From Cunninghamia lanceolata (Eukaryota > Streptophyta > Pinopsida > Cupressales > Cupressaceae), in contig BSBN01001252.1 in assembly GCA_027924645.1 (NCBI GenBank), positions 795,501-859,500 of the forward strand: a stretch of 64,000 nucleotides of DNA, written 5' to 3'. Both the position numbers and the translations under genes were made by a program. The stretch's first letter is position 1; each line of letters begins with the position of its first letter. Below are positions 12,305 through 24,015 of this stretch, piece by piece. The notes beneath the pieces were generated by a model. It saw nothing but the letters and a program-made list of their open reading frames with translations. It had not been told where the DNA came from and did no database searches.

Positions 12305-13500
12305 CTAATCAGCCTTAGGAGAGTCATCATCTTTGCTCAGTTTACATCCAGTTGCCATGGGAGTATTCATTGGTTTTGAATCTTCTATTCCAAATTTCTT
12401 CAACAATTCTTTCACATATTTGGTCTGAGATATGAAGATTCCTTTCTTTGTTTGAGTGATTTGCAGACCCAAGAAGAAATTCATTTCCCCAAACATACAC
12501 ATCTCAAATTCACTTTTCATTTGATTTGCAAAAGTCTTGCACACACTATCTCTTCCTCCAAAAATAATATCATCAACAAATACTTCAACAATCAAAATAT
12601 TTTCATGTTCAATCTTGAAGTACAAGTTACTGTCAGCAGTACCTTTGTTGAAACCAATCTTCAAAAGATGCTTATCTAGTCTTTCATACCAGGCTCTTGG
12701 GGCTTGTTTGAGTCCATACAGTGCTTTCTTCAACTTGTAGACCATATCACCATGATCAGACAATTGAAATCCATCCAGTTGCTCAATGTATACTTCTTCC
12801 AAGTCACCATTCAAGAAGGCTGACTTGACATCCATTTAATATACTTTGAAATCCTTGAAGGCAACAAAGACAAGAAATAATCTGACTGCTTCAATTCTTG
12901 CCATCGGAGCAAAAGTTTCTTCAAAATCAACTCCTTCTACTTGGGATAACCCTTGCAGACCAATCTAGCTTTGTTTCTGACTACTTCACCATCTTCATTC
13001 AGTTTATTCTGGAAGACCCATTTAGTTCCAATCACATTTTTGTTTCTAGGTCTGGGAACAAGATCCCAAGTGTGATTTTTCTCAATCTGCATCAACTCTT
13101 CCTTCATTGCTTTAGTCCAGCTTTCATCATTGCATGCTTCACTTACTATTTTTGGTTCAATTTTTGAAATCAGACAATACTTTTTTGAGTCTTGAGAAAT
13201 CTTTCTTCTTGTTTGGACACCTTTGCTTTTATCACCTATGATCTGATCTTCGAAATGATTCAGTCTTACATACCTGGGAGTTTTGGAAATTTTGTGCACT
13301 TCTATTTCTTGGACAGGTTCATTCAAACTTATCTCTTCTTCCTGATTCTCCGGATTAGTCTGGGTCTGAATTTCAAAAGGAACTTGAATTTCTTGGACCA
13401 AACCATTATTTTGATCATCTTCTTTATATTCATAAAACCTTGAGGGTTTTTCAATACCTTCATCAACCTTCACATTTGTAATTTCCATAATCTTTCTCAA
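12305..13500 (-). pseudogene. Copia reverse transcriptase
   Basis: 13500-12937 includes the integrase-RT linker and the start of the RT domain (ESWTKAMKEELMQIEKNHTW, VIGTKWVFQNKLNEDGEV, NKARLVCKGYPK). 12835-12305 continues with [39 protein letters not shown] and the catalytic FVDDIIFGG. There is a frameshift between the two near 12940 and a stop just upstream of 12835. The usual copia catalytic box is YVDD; here it is FVDD. The fold is otherwise well preserved. Confidence 0.9.
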
Positions 13501-13515
13501 TCTCTTGTTATAACA

Positions 13516-14126
13516 TCAGTATGCTTTGCTTTGAGTAGAATAACCCAAGAATATTCCTTCATCACTTCTAGCATCAAATTTGCCAAGGTCTTCATCTCTT
13601 TTAATGTAACATTTTCTACCAAAGACTTTGAAATACTTCACAGTGGGAGTGATGCCAAACCAGAGTTGATAAGGGGTCTTACTAGTATTGATTTTGATTT
13701 GTACTTGATTAAGAGTATAGACAGCCGTGCTTATAGCTTCTCTCCAGTAGATCTGAGGAACATTTGCTTCCATCATCATGGTTCTAGATGCTTCCTGGAT
13801 GGCCTGGTTCTTTCTCTCCACTACTCCATTCTGCTGTGGAGTCCTTGGAGTAGATAACTATTAGACCTGAGACATTTTATGTTTAATCCAGTTTCATTCT
13901 CTACCATAGCTTTGAATATTTTAAATTTCTCAAGAGCCTCAGATTTTTCTTTTAGAAAAGTCACCCACATCATCCGGGAGTGGTCATCAATTAATAATAT
14001 GAAGTATCTATCACCTTGCAAACTCCTGATTCTTGCCGGTCCACATAGATCAGTATGTATTAAGTCCAACAATCCGGTAGAAGATTGTTCCTTACTTTTG
14101 AATGTGACTCTGCTCTGTTTACCCAA
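13516..14126 (-). pseudogene. Copia integrase core
   Basis: 14126-13821 carries the start of the integrase catalytic core (LDLIHTDLCGPARIRSLQGD, YFILLIDDHSRMMWVTFLKEKS), giving the first two catalytic aspartates. 13821-13516 continues with MERKNQAIQEASRTMM and the GKFDARSDEGIFLGY block. The frame changes at 13821-13860, in the segment that should hold the third catalytic residue, so the enzyme is broken there. Confidence 0.88.
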
Positions 14127-14747
14127 CTAACATTCTTTGCACAAACTATTAGAGGGTTTCACCAGTCTTGGAAGATCTCTTACAGCCTGAGTGTTGCTTA
14201 TCTTGATGATATTATCAAAATTCACATGACACATTCTCCTATGCCACAACCAACTCTGATCAATTTGAACAACCAAGTGGAAGATGTTACCTTTTGTTTG
14301 TGTACCAGATGCAACATCTGTACCAAAACTTTCAAAGATCTTACATCTTCCATTTTTGAATCGAAGATCATAGCCTTTGTCCACTAACTATCAAACACTG
14401 AGAAGATTGTGCTTCAGACCTTCAACATACAGTACATCACTGGTTTTGTTCTTTCCATCAAAAGAAATAGTTCCTCTACCTCTGATTCTGCCAGCAGAAT
14501 TATCACCAAATTTTACAACTCCTCCTTCATATCTTTCCAAATCTATAAACTTATTTTTGTCACCTATCATATGGTGTGAGCATCCACTGTCAATGATCCA
14601 ATCATCCTTCTCTTCAACTTGGGTAGCCAGAGCTCTTTCTATCATTTTATGATTGACAGATTCAGAGGGCATTGGATCTGTTGACAAGAGACACTGTGTG
14701 GCTTCATTGGTGTTGTCATTGATGGCAACAAAGACCATTCCACACAT
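14127..14747 (-). pseudogene. Copia protease and GAG-pre-integrase domain
   Basis: 14747-14391 contains DDWIIDSGCSHHM, the aspartic protease site (DSG), followed by RGRGTISF and LYVEGLKHNLLSV. After a stop, 14384-14127 contains LWHRRMCHVNFDNI and NSLCKEC, the H...H...C..C zinc-binding segment in front of integrase. Both are standard copia domains. The stop near 14388 falls between them. Confidence 0.88.
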
Positions 14748-14748
14748 C

Positions 14749-15778
14749 TGCAGGACATAGTGTATCTTTACCAGAAGTCAGATTGAAGGATACTTGGGTC
14801 CGGTAAGCAAGAATAGAGCAGGCAACAAGGTCTGACAGACAGGTCCGGATCTCTCAGAGGAAGTATCTCAGTATTGTATGGATTTGGGAAAGTCAAGAGG
14901 AGTACCTTGACTGATAGATTCCAGGGATTGAGCCTCCAGTCATGGAATAGTGAAGAGGCATGAGTACTTGAGTATTGGGTTCCAGTTTGGCAGAGTAGAC
15001 AGAGGAAGAACTATCCGACAGAGCATCAAAATTATTCTGGATGAGATATTGATGGTGATCAAGGTTCTTAAGGTATCATTCATGATTGGCTGACATGTTA
15101 GATGACTTCTATAAGAATCTCCTTGATACGCATCACTTGATAAGTAAGGATTCAGCCGACAGATCAGAATTTGGATAAATATGGACTATTCTGGATGTCG
15201 ACTAGAAAGTGGATGAAATCCTTAATGCATATATATATATATACCAGATTGATTTCAGTATGAAGGTGTGTGTTGTGTGTTGTGGTGTGCGAAGAAAAGC
15301 GGAAGGACAGTGCGAAAGCAGTAAGACAGGTCCGGTATGTGATAGGTCAATAGCACCAAAGGAAAGGAAGGATGAAGTGCAGTAGATCAGTGTATTGAGC
15401 CTAACCGGAACTGAACCTTAGCATATGTGGATGCTTCTCATCAGTTCAAGGATCTTGTTATTCTTCTTACAACTTATAGACAGTGAGTCTCTTGTAGGCA
15501 GTGAGCCTCTTGTGAGTAGTGTGCTCGGGTAGTAAGCCCTAATTGGCAAGTGCCATTTTATTTTTCTATTCTTCTAACAGAGAATACAATCTTTAGGTTA
15601 ATCACCTCATGGTTTTCTCCCTTAACAGGGTTTCCACGTCAAAAATATTGTGTCATCTGTATTTCCATTTCATGGTTATGTTTGCTTATTTGAATTGATG
15701 CTGCATTAATTATTAAGAAAGTTCAGAAAGCTGAAATAATTAAGATAACTGATTCACCCCCCCTCTCAGTTATCAACA
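14749..15778 (+). mobile_element. Inverted solo LTR of a related copia family, nested
   Basis: This block interrupts the copia element between the zinc knuckle and protease. Its 3' part (15540-15778) matches the reverse complement of the host LTR in order: TGGCA.GTGCCATTTT, AGAGAATACAATCTT, CACCTCATGG, TTTCCACGTC.AAA, and GATTCACCCCCCCTCTCAG, ending ATCAACA. It is therefore an LTR of a sister family in the opposite orientation. Its start is placed at TGCAGGAC. The flanking pentamers (ACATC and GGATC) agree at only three positions, so the left edge is uncertain. An (AT)n run lies near 15228-15243. Confidence 0.65.
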
Positions 15779-15789
15779 GGATCTTCTTC

Positions 15790-16814
15790 CTTGATGGCAA
15801 TAAACACCCAGTCACTTCCGGATTTGTTTCCTGTCTATGATTCATCATCTGTTACTCCTTCATCATCATCATCTTCATGAACATAGTAACACTTCTTTTG
15901 AAATCTTGATCTATTGGGGTTTGGCCTAGAAAATCTTTCTGGACACCTTGAGGCAAAATGACCAATCTTATTGCAGTTAAAACATTTGAAAGGCAATTTT
16001 CATTCATACTTACCAGATCCTCTTGGCAGTCTTTTTGCAATGAGGGCCTCAAGTTGTTCAGCTTCTACTTCATCCTCTTCCAAATCTTTTCTTGCTTTCT
16101 CATACCAAGATGATTTTCTTGAGGAACTTTCTCCTGGATCATATCTCTGTTTGCCTTTCGTAGAAGCACTAGATTTGAATGCAAATTTAGTCTTGGGAAG
16201 TGCATCACCAAACTCAGCTAATTCGAATGTAGATATCTTGCCAACCAATTGATCCCTTGTGATAGTTGTTAAGGATCTGATTTCCTCAATAGCAACAACT
16301 TTGTGTTTATAAGCAGGGGGTAAGGATCTGAGAACCTTAGCAACAATTTCATCTTCATCCAGAACTCCACCAGCACATCTGATGCCACAAACAAGCTCAT
16401 TTACTTTTGTCATGTAAGAAGTGATATTCTCATCTTCACTCATCTTTAGGTTTTCAAATTTTCCTTTCAGACTCTGTAGCTTGGCACATTTAACATACTA
16501 GTCTCTTTCATGCAGAAGTTCCAGTTTTCCCAAATCTCATATGCAGTTTTTAGATCAATAACATTTGTCAACTCTGAATCATATAAGGCACTTAGTAGGA
16601 CTTCTTTGGCCCGAAGATTATTTTCAGCATCTTTGATTTCATCTACGGTTCTTGGACCATTATGAGGAGGAACATACTTCTTTGAAGCCATGATCCAATA
16701 TTGCATTCCCATACATTGCAAGTGACATTCCATGTGGCTTTTCCAAAGAGTGTAATTGGTTCCATCAAACCTCAGACTATCCTTCTTGTAGGAAGACATC
16801 CTGGATCGCCTCAA
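15790..16814 (-). pseudogene. Copia gag with zinc knuckle
   Basis: 16814-16467 starts with SYKKDSLRFDGTNYTLWKSH, the usual copia gag N-terminus (UBN2-type), and continues to LLSALYDSELTNVIDLKTAY. 16443-16000 continues (EDENITSYMTKVNELV, LRSLPPAYKHKVVAIEE). A stop at 16000 is followed in the same frame by LPFKCFNCNKIGHFASRCPE, a classical CX2CX4HX4C zinc knuckle, and then an acidic DDDDEG stretch. A frameshift occurs around 16450-16500, and the protein runs into the nested solo LTR at 15778. Confidence 0.88.
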
Positions 16815-16841
16815 GAAGTTAAGCTCTTTTAGAGGAACTTA

Positions 16842-16853
16842 GCTCTGATACCA
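16842..16853 (-). other. Copia primer-binding site (tRNA-Met initiator)
   Basis: Minus-strand TGGTATCAGAGC lies two bases inside the 5' LTR and is the standard complement of the 3' end of initiator tRNA-Met. It fixes the orientation of the element. Confidence 0.9.
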
Positions 16854-16855
16854 AT

Positions 16856-18241
16856 TGTTAGTTTTAGGACACACAACTGAGAGGGGGGGTGAATCAATTA
16901 TGTCAAAAACTTTTCTTTTATTAATCACTCAAATTCTTCTTGTAATTCAACAACATAATAATAAATCAACCATGAAAACATAATGCAATAATTAAAGAGT
17001 AGAAACACATTAACACATATGAAACCAAGATTTTAACGTGAAAAACCTAGTTAAAGGAAAAACCATGGGGTGACTAACCCAAGATTGTATTCTTTGTTAA
17101 AAGAATAAAAGGAACAAAATGGCACATGCCAATTAGGGCTCACTACCCGAGCACACTACTCACAAGAGGCCCACTGCCTATAGAAGACACATTGTCTACA
17201 GGATAATAAATATTACATACTTGAACTGAAGAATAGCATCTTCACCATGCTTGAGTCAATTCCATTTAAGCTTAAAACTTCTACTCTACCTTTCGCTCTT
17301 CTCCTCTCTACCACACTCTCATCTTCACCAAGATACTTTTGAAGTGACTTCACAACTCTTATTTATACAAGACATCAACTTTGGGATAATCATCAAAGTC
17401 GACAAACTTTACAGAGAAAATACACAAATACAACTTGATTTGTTACAAAAGACTTCATGTGAATCACCACACTGTTTAGCCACATATATCTGGGACTCAA
17501 ATCTTCTTTGAGGAACATGCCATCCTTCTCATAACATCTTCAAGATCATCCGCAAGATGTGTAAATCATCCGATTGGCCAAGGAGAAAGAACATCATCAT
17601 CCGGAAGTAAATCTTCAATTACGAGCTCAATCTTCAATGTGGACCACCAACACAAACTGGACACAATCCAGAGACCCCCACAAGCTTGCCTGAATCACCA
17701 AGAACATCCACACTACTTCTGCTTACTGAAATCATTCTCTTCTTCATTTGGAACCTCAAGAACACAGTCTGTTATCACTATCACATTGAAATAGATGCTT
17801 GCGGACCTCCAGACCATGGACCAATTGGGTTGTCAATTCACATTGACTTCCTAAACACTCCACCAAATCCGCAGAAAAAGATATTGCATTTTCGGATCTC
17901 ACCAGACCTATTTGAGTCGCTCTGTCACCTCTGAACATCTACCAGAACCAGTTTTACTAATATGACCATAACTTATTCAAATCTTCATGCCGACCTCTCA
18001 GATCTTTACTGGATCACCTTTAGACACATATCTACAAACCCTTTGATTCGCATCCTCTGATCTTCATCCTAGCTGGGATCTTTACTTCATAGAGCTTCAC
18101 TATCTTCACTGGTCTTCTCTGTTTCTGATAGGACTAATTTTCTCAATATCCTTAGCACACAACTCATCCAATCCTTGACATCAATGAAACAAGAGTATGT
18201 TGACATCAATGACAACACTAGTTAGGCCCATACTTGCAACA
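16856..18241 (-). repeat. Copia 5' LTR (right)
   Basis: TGTTAGTTTTAGGAC...CATACTTGCAACA on the plus strand, 1386 bp, matches the left LTR. It keeps a segment (about 17140-17185, CGAGCACACTACTCAC) that is missing from the left copy. The open frames within it are shared with the left LTR and are not genes. Confidence 0.92.
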
Positions 18242-18626
18242 ATTTTTGCTGTGGTTGCAGATCCTGACAATACAGAAGGTGTAGATTACTATCTACTAAG
18301 ACGCACACAAGCAAAATCAAAATTGTTAGAATCAATGACAGATGATGATGGACAATCATATCCCATTGGATCAGTTGTTGTTGAAGGCACCTATTATCAA
18401 CAAGTAAAGATAGATAAAAAATGGTATTATATTTATTGATTATATGCTAGGACAAAAGGTTCTACAGTACAGTCACTTAGTTATAGCAACAAGATTGAGT
18501 TTGGAAACTTTACAAAAAAGAGGAGGTGGCCAACAAAAGTGGAGGTTGTCTATTAAAGATCACGAAAAGATTTTAGAGATAATAAAAGATGGAGAAGATC
18601 CAGATTATATGTATCAAGAGCTCTAA
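18242..18626 (+). pseudogene. Unclassified DDE-like transposase, copy 1, last exon
   Basis: After the copia insertion the host gene resumes: FAVVADPDNTEGVDYYLLRR, QSYPIGSVVVEGTYY, a frameshift near 18435, then VLQYSHLVIATRLSLETL and KWRLSIKDHEKILEIIKDGE. This follows copy 2 exon 27231-27617 residue by residue (YAVIAPEGNEEETEYWLARC, EYPTGSMVVVGTWL, IIHYSHLVVATNIKLV). The domain looks like a small beta-rich module of unknown role. Gene order proves that 7840-9956 and this exon were one gene before the retrotransposon landed. Confidence 0.72.
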
Positions 18627-18837
18627 CTACATTATTGAAGAGTGAGTTGAACTAATCGATACATTTTAATTTCAATGGTTCTTAGTTCAAATTTTATTAT
18701 AATCAAACATGATCAAGCTATAAACGAGCTATAAATTTATTTACACAGATTTTTGTTTTTGCAATTATGTAGGTCTATGCCTATAAGGATTTCAAGTTAT
18801 AAAATTGAACTTCATGTTGTGCAGGTATGATTTCTAA

Positions 18838-19450
18838 ACTATATATAGATAGTCTTAAATGTCTTAGGTGTCTAAAGGTGTCTTAAAGGTCTTACAGTTT
18901 CTTAGGTGTTTTAGGTCTTAGGTGTCTAGGTGTCTTAAATGTGTCTTAAATATGTCTTCTAGACCTATCTTAGGTCTTACTATCTTAGATATATGTCTTA
19001 AGTGTCTTAAAGGTAGATTAGGCATCTTAGACCTTTCTTAGGTGTTTTAGGTGTCTAGGTGTCTTAAATGTGTCAAGTAGATATGTCAAGTAAGTGTCTT
19101 AAAGGTCTTAGGTGTCTTACTGTATGTCTTAAGTTCCTTAGGTGTCTTAGATATGTCTTAATTCTTAGGTGTTTTAGAGGTGTACTATGGTGTCTTATAG
19201 GTGTTAGGTTTCTTAGGTGTTTTAAGACTTAAAGGTGTCTAGGTGTCTTAAATGTGTCAAGTAGGTATGTCTTCTAAGTGTCTTAAAGGTCTTAGGTGTC
19301 TTAGTGTATGTCTTAAAAGTGTCTTAAAGGTCTTAGGTGTCTTAATGTATGTCTTAAGTGTCTTAAAGGTGTCTTTTAGGTCTTAGTTGTGTTCTAGGTC
19401 TTAGGTCTTAGGTTTTAGGTGTGTTGGGTCTTAGGTGTCTTAGGTCTTAA
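18838..19450. repeat. Degenerate (GTCTTAGGT) minisatellite
   Basis: About 600 bp of variants of TCTTAGGTG, TCTTAAATG and TCTTAAAGG on the plus strand, with 8- to 12-bp spacing and larger super-repeats (for example AAATGTGTCAAGTAG at about 19055 and 19250). No coding potential. Confidence 0.85.
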
Positions 19451-19587
19451 GTGAGGCCACTGAGCTTCCACCTTCATGTGGTTGGCCTTATCAGTACAGA
19501 ATAAATATTTCTCAAAGCTAAGGGAAGCTCTTTTTTTTGTATCCTTGTCATGTAGGGACCTCTCAAACTTAACAAATATGTACATAT

Positions 19588-20180
19588 TTCAATCATACTA
19601 AACTCTCTTTAACTTGATATGACCAAGTAACAAGGCTACACAACTTCAAATGGCGCTAACACTAGACAATCTCTTCAACAAATAATTGAAACACCTTGAA
19701 CTATGTGGGAATGACATCATAGTAAGCCAATAATGACTCCCAAGCCCAAGATTAGTATAATTTGTCTAGAAGTATTCAAGTGATCTCTAAAGTTGATAAA
19801 TAACCTTTGAAGGGGTTCAATTCAACACAATGGAGGCATATTTCACAACAATGGGCTCATTTTTCAATCATACTAAACTCTCTTCAACTTGATATGACCA
19901 AGTAACAAGGCTACATAGCTTCAAATGGCACTAACACTGGACAATCTCTTCAACAAACAAAATTGAAACACCTTGAACTATGTGGTCCGAATGACATCAT
20001 AGTAAACCAATAATGACTCCCAAGCCCAAGATTAGTATAATTTGTCTAAAAGTATTCAGGTGATCTCTAAAGTTGATAAATAACCTTTGAAGGGGTTCAA
20101 TTCAATACAATGGAGGCATATTTCACAAAAATGGGCTCGTTTGTCAATCATGTACTAAACTCTCTTCAACTTGATATGAG
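19588..20180. repeat. About 278-bp tandem duplication
   Basis: The block starting CAATCATACTAAACTCTC recurs at about 19589, 19865 and (partial) 20144, including TTGATATGACCAAGTAACAA and AAGCCCAAGATTAGTATAA. Two full units and a short third are visible with few differences. Confidence 0.85.
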
Positions 20181-22586
20181 TTTAAATTGATTTAAATCAA
20201 GTATTGAAAATGATAATGTGACAGGATATATATAGGTTCTTGCATACACATGGGAAAAATTGCATTAAATGATCAATTGTTATAAGTGTGGAGATTAACT
20301 GAAAATTTTCAATTTTGATGGATTGCATGATTGTTCTAAAGTTCCACTTCAAGATGGAAATAGAGGTGTAGAACTAATATGCAATTTTAACTATAAATTT
20401 ACACTTTTACAAATTACCACCAAAATCCCCCTTTGTAATTTACTGCCAAGAACTAGAAAATGGGAATAAGTTTCTAATAACTAAAAAGATGCCTTATGTC
20501 TCTAAAATCCCACTTTATATTTTGAGTTAAGAAATAAATCCTAAAATCAATTAGTAAAAAAATCTTATTTTGAGTTAAGCAAATAACAAATATTTTTTAA
20601 GCGTTAGCGAGTCATAATTTATCATTTTGTAAATCTAGCAAAAAATAGAGGAGTTCAAGCAACTTACAAAATAAAAATAAAAATGACAAATAAAAGACAC
20701 TTGAGGCTCTATGTCAAGAAGAATAAAAATGAGGACAACAAGACCTGGAGACCACTTGATGGTTTCTTGTTTTAAAATTTATATATTGGAGGCATGATAT
20801 GGTGGACTTTAAGGTTCTTTTGTAGGTGCTTTTATAATTTAATATATGAGATAGTGGACTTAAAGTACCTATTTTATTATTTGAGAAAGAGGAATATGTT
20901 CATGTGATTATGACTTATCACTTGTAATGACAAAATAAGTTGTATTGTATATTATTGTATGGAAAAGCAAATATATAAGTATGTTTACAAAAGGAACAAT
21001 TATTTTTATGTTATTAAGTTCTTTTAAATGAAAGGTGGCTTGATATTGTTATTTAAATTTCATATAATCAATGGTCGCTTTACTTCATTTACTACATGTT
21101 TAATCATGAATAAATATTATACCTTTTTAGATTTTGTTACCTTTGAAATAGTGTGTTATGAGGCTTGTTAGATATTGTATAATCTTAAATTGTTTAATTA
21201 TTTTGTTTGAAATTAAACATAACATTAGCAGTTAGATTTTCCTTTAGAGAAATATAGAATAAGTTAAAGTCCTTGATACACAATAAACCTTAGAATTATC
21301 TCTTTTGCAATTGTAAACCCTAGTTAGTTTAAATAATTTATAGTACCATGAAAATTAAATTATTAAGTAGACAAATAGTGAAAAAATATATAACTATATT
21401 GGTGTTCTTCATTTGCAACCTAGTACAGTTGTGACAGTATATTGAATATTTTCATAGCTATATACATTGAATGTGATAAAATTAAACGTGAATTTGAAGA
21501 TAGCAGTCTATACACTAGATTAAATCAAATTACTCAAACATTTTTGAGTCATCAACTAACCTTTGAACACACTTGTATTTGTACTCCTAATATTCAACAC
21601 TCAGAGTTCATAAACAACCTTAGAATCAGAATTCAGAATCCTAGTTTAAGTCACTAACACAAGTCTTTAGTGTAGATTGAATACACAATTCACATATTCA
21701 TTGGTAGAGCTTCATATTAGGACACTTAGCTTGAACATGGGAAGATTAGAGGCACTAGAACACATGGCATTGGATGGGATCCCCAAATACTCTTCCTATT
21801 AGGTGTTGATGAAAAGATGCAAACCATATTTTCCCATTTTGAACTTCTTAAGACAACTCTAATTAAGATTTTTTATGTTTATGTGGCTCATATTATTTGT
21901 GATTAATGACTTAAATATTGACCTATCATGTAGCCTCTAGAATTTTGTTGATTTTCTTAATAATAAATTTTGTTAGTGGTGGCACATATATCCTATGATT
22001 TAAAGGACCACTACCATATTGCCCACTTTTATAATTTAATATATGAGATAGTGGACTTTATATTTATTAATAGATATGTTTTGTTGGATTTACAGTTTTT
22101 AAAAATAATTTAAGTTTGTTAAATCTAGCAACTTTAGCTAATTCTAGGTAGTTTCTAATTTTACTAGGTTTAAATATGTAGGTTTAAATATGTACTACTT
22201 CATTTTCTTAGATATCTTCCTATATTCATTTTCTATTTCCCAACTTAATCTTATTTTAGATTAGGAATATAGCCTAACTAGGACACATTTAGAAATTTAG
22301 ATAAAAGGAAAAATAACACTAACTTATAAAGCATGTAACTCATAATATAAATTTTGAAATGTAAATATAAAGCATGTGACTCATAATAAGAACGTCTCTA
22401 AGATATAAAACATAAGTACATACATATAATGTCCAAATCTAAAACATGTGACTCATAATAAAAATGTCTCTAGATATAAAAGTTCATGTGACTCATAAAA
22501 ACGTCTAGATAAAATATAATAACATGTAAGTCATAATGTCCAAATGTATTGTAAATATAAAACATCTGAATCATAATAACAACTCA
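20181..22586. other. Unassigned AT-rich sequence
   Basis: No supported gene or RNA. The 71-codon frame at 21442-21657 has no recognised motif. From 22300 to 22560 the phrase CATGTGACTCATAATA recurs several times with AAATATAAAACAT spacers, a loose local repeat. Confidence 0.4.
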
Positions 22587-23100
22587 TTAATGTCTCGCTC
22601 TACAAGTGGATTGAGCCTCACTCTGTCTCGAGCTGTGACATCTCGATCCCTGATTGGAGCCCTCGACTGATCCATGACCCGAGCGCTGTGTTGAGTTGTG
22701 GGCCAGGGTCTGCACATGAAACACCATAAAATTTTTAAATTCTATATACATACATGTACAAATATAATTTATTTTGATTTTAAATAAATAAATAATACTT
22801 GACAAATCTAAATTACTTGACATACACGGTCTGCATCATGTAGAGGAGTCTTAATAGAAGCATGACCTGATCCTGCAACCTATAAATGACATGTGTTCAT
22901 ACAATATATAAGCATGTGTATTTAGTTAGAAAACTTGTACACTTGATGTCTGTATGTAGAAAGTTAACTTGATATATATATGTGTACACTTAAATCAAAC
23001 TTATATGTACATGTGATATATAGACCTAGTTTTTAAATACCTCATGAAGATGACTAAGATCGCCAGCATGAGGGTCAGTGCAAGAAGTTGGGTCCACTTT
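22587..23100 (-). pseudogene. Companion-gene remnant, C-terminal exons
   Basis: Three GC-richer islands in AT-rich DNA read on the minus strand as exon-like pieces: about 23100-23042 (DPTSCTDPHAGDLSHLHE), 22880-22826 (VAGSGHASIKTPLHDADRV) and 22710-22587 (QTLAHNSTQRSGHG, SNQGSRCHSSRQSEAQ, ending in a stop). The GSGHA motif and the layout of small exons in AT-rich introns match the companion gene at 32640-34848, where an exon reads GSGHVAVP. The large N-terminal exon expected upstream is absent. It is divergent from the transposase-like gene at 24393, about 1.3 kb away. Confidence 0.4.
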
Positions 23101-23116
23101 TTGGCCAAAAAGTGGA
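23093..23116. repeat. Perfect 24-bp palindrome
   Basis: The arms TCCACTTTTTGG and CCAAAAAGTGGA meet without a spacer. It sits between the companion remnant and the transposase-like gene and could be a protein-binding site or an inverted-repeat relic. Confidence 0.75.
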
Positions 23117-23944
23117 AGTGTTTTCCCTGATTTTCAGAATTTGTCGCATTTGACCTTAAAATTTGAAGCACTTAGAAATAGAATCTTTAAAAAAGTCACT
23201 AAATATAAAATGTAGTACTCGGAGTCTAGTTTCTAAATATGTAATTTTTTTCAATACCCAGATGATACAAATTAATTTTCAATAGGCATTTCTAAAAACC
23301 ACTATTTAAAAGTCACTTTTTTTTTTACCATACCATGCACGTGTACGACCAACATAATTTGACCTAAATAAAATTATTTTTTAAAATCCTTTTGGGAAAA
23401 CATGTGTAGTACAGTGAAGTTTGATGAGGATATTTTTTTATAATTTTTTTCTAAATAATTTTTTATTAGGCCTAATTGGTACTTTTGAAAACCCCTCGTG
23501 TACGGCCAACATAATTTGAGCAAAAAAAATCATAAAATTAATTTTTTTTTTAATTGTGTAAAGAATGATGTGTAGATTGATGACATATAATTTTTTTTAA
23601 AAAAAATTTAAAAATTAAAAGTTATTAAAAAAATACAAACACCTGTCATTTCAAGTTTTTGGACTAGTTTGCTTATAAATTAAATAATAAATAGAAGAAC
23701 ATGTCCAATAACAAAAAAAATTATATATTTGAAAACTAGACAATGTCATCTGTAATGGGTTTTCATTTCGTAAAAAAATTCAGAAAAAAAGCCCTCAGCC
23801 ATACAGGTAAACTCAGTGTTTCTTCTTGTTTTGTACTTAGAAAAAAACTTGCAGGTCCAAGGCTTAAGGTTGGTCAACCATGCCTATCCCGAGCCTAAAA
23901 CCCAAGCAAAGGTCAAGGAAAAAGTGGGCGGAGATTTCTAATTT
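23117..23944. other. AT-rich spacer of the divergent pair
   Basis: No gene is seen. Long T and A runs fill 23320-23740. The part from 23760 is less AT-rich. Since a large companion-gene exon would be expected here, a deletion is possible. Confidence 0.35.
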
Positions 23945-24015
23945 CAAATAACGGGTACCCGTTATTTAAATAATGGGTACCCGTTATATAATGGGTACCC
24001 GTTTCTATTAGACCC
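23945..24015. repeat. GGGTACCC palindrome array (three units)
   Basis: Three close copies of (A)ACGGGTACCCGTT or ATGGGTACCCGTT lie about 19-24 bp apart, followed by a half unit GACCCGTTATT. It lies about 380 bp upstream of the transposase-like start. The same palindrome forms a larger array at 38948-39075. This is likely a regulatory or transposase-binding array. Confidence 0.75.

Larger units (their letters stand above)
9962..18241 (-). mobile_element. Ty1/copia LTR retrotransposon, full length, decayed
   Basis: An 8.28-kb element lies on the minus strand, with two LTRs (9962-11317 and 16856-18241), a primer-binding site, a polypurine tract and a gag-protease-integrase-RT-RNase H order typical of copia. 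The 5-bp target duplication ATTTT is exact (9957-9961 and 18242-18246). The insertion site is the intron just before the last exon of transposase-like copy 1. Coding regions hold several stops and frameshifts, and the LTRs differ visibly by substitutions and a deletion of roughly 45 bp in the left one near 10245, so it is not a recent insertion. A related solo LTR sits inside it in the opposite orientation. Confidence 0.92.

Noticed and set aside
12452..14652. Plus-strand frames across the copia internal region
   Set aside because: Opposite-strand shadows of integrase, RT and protease.
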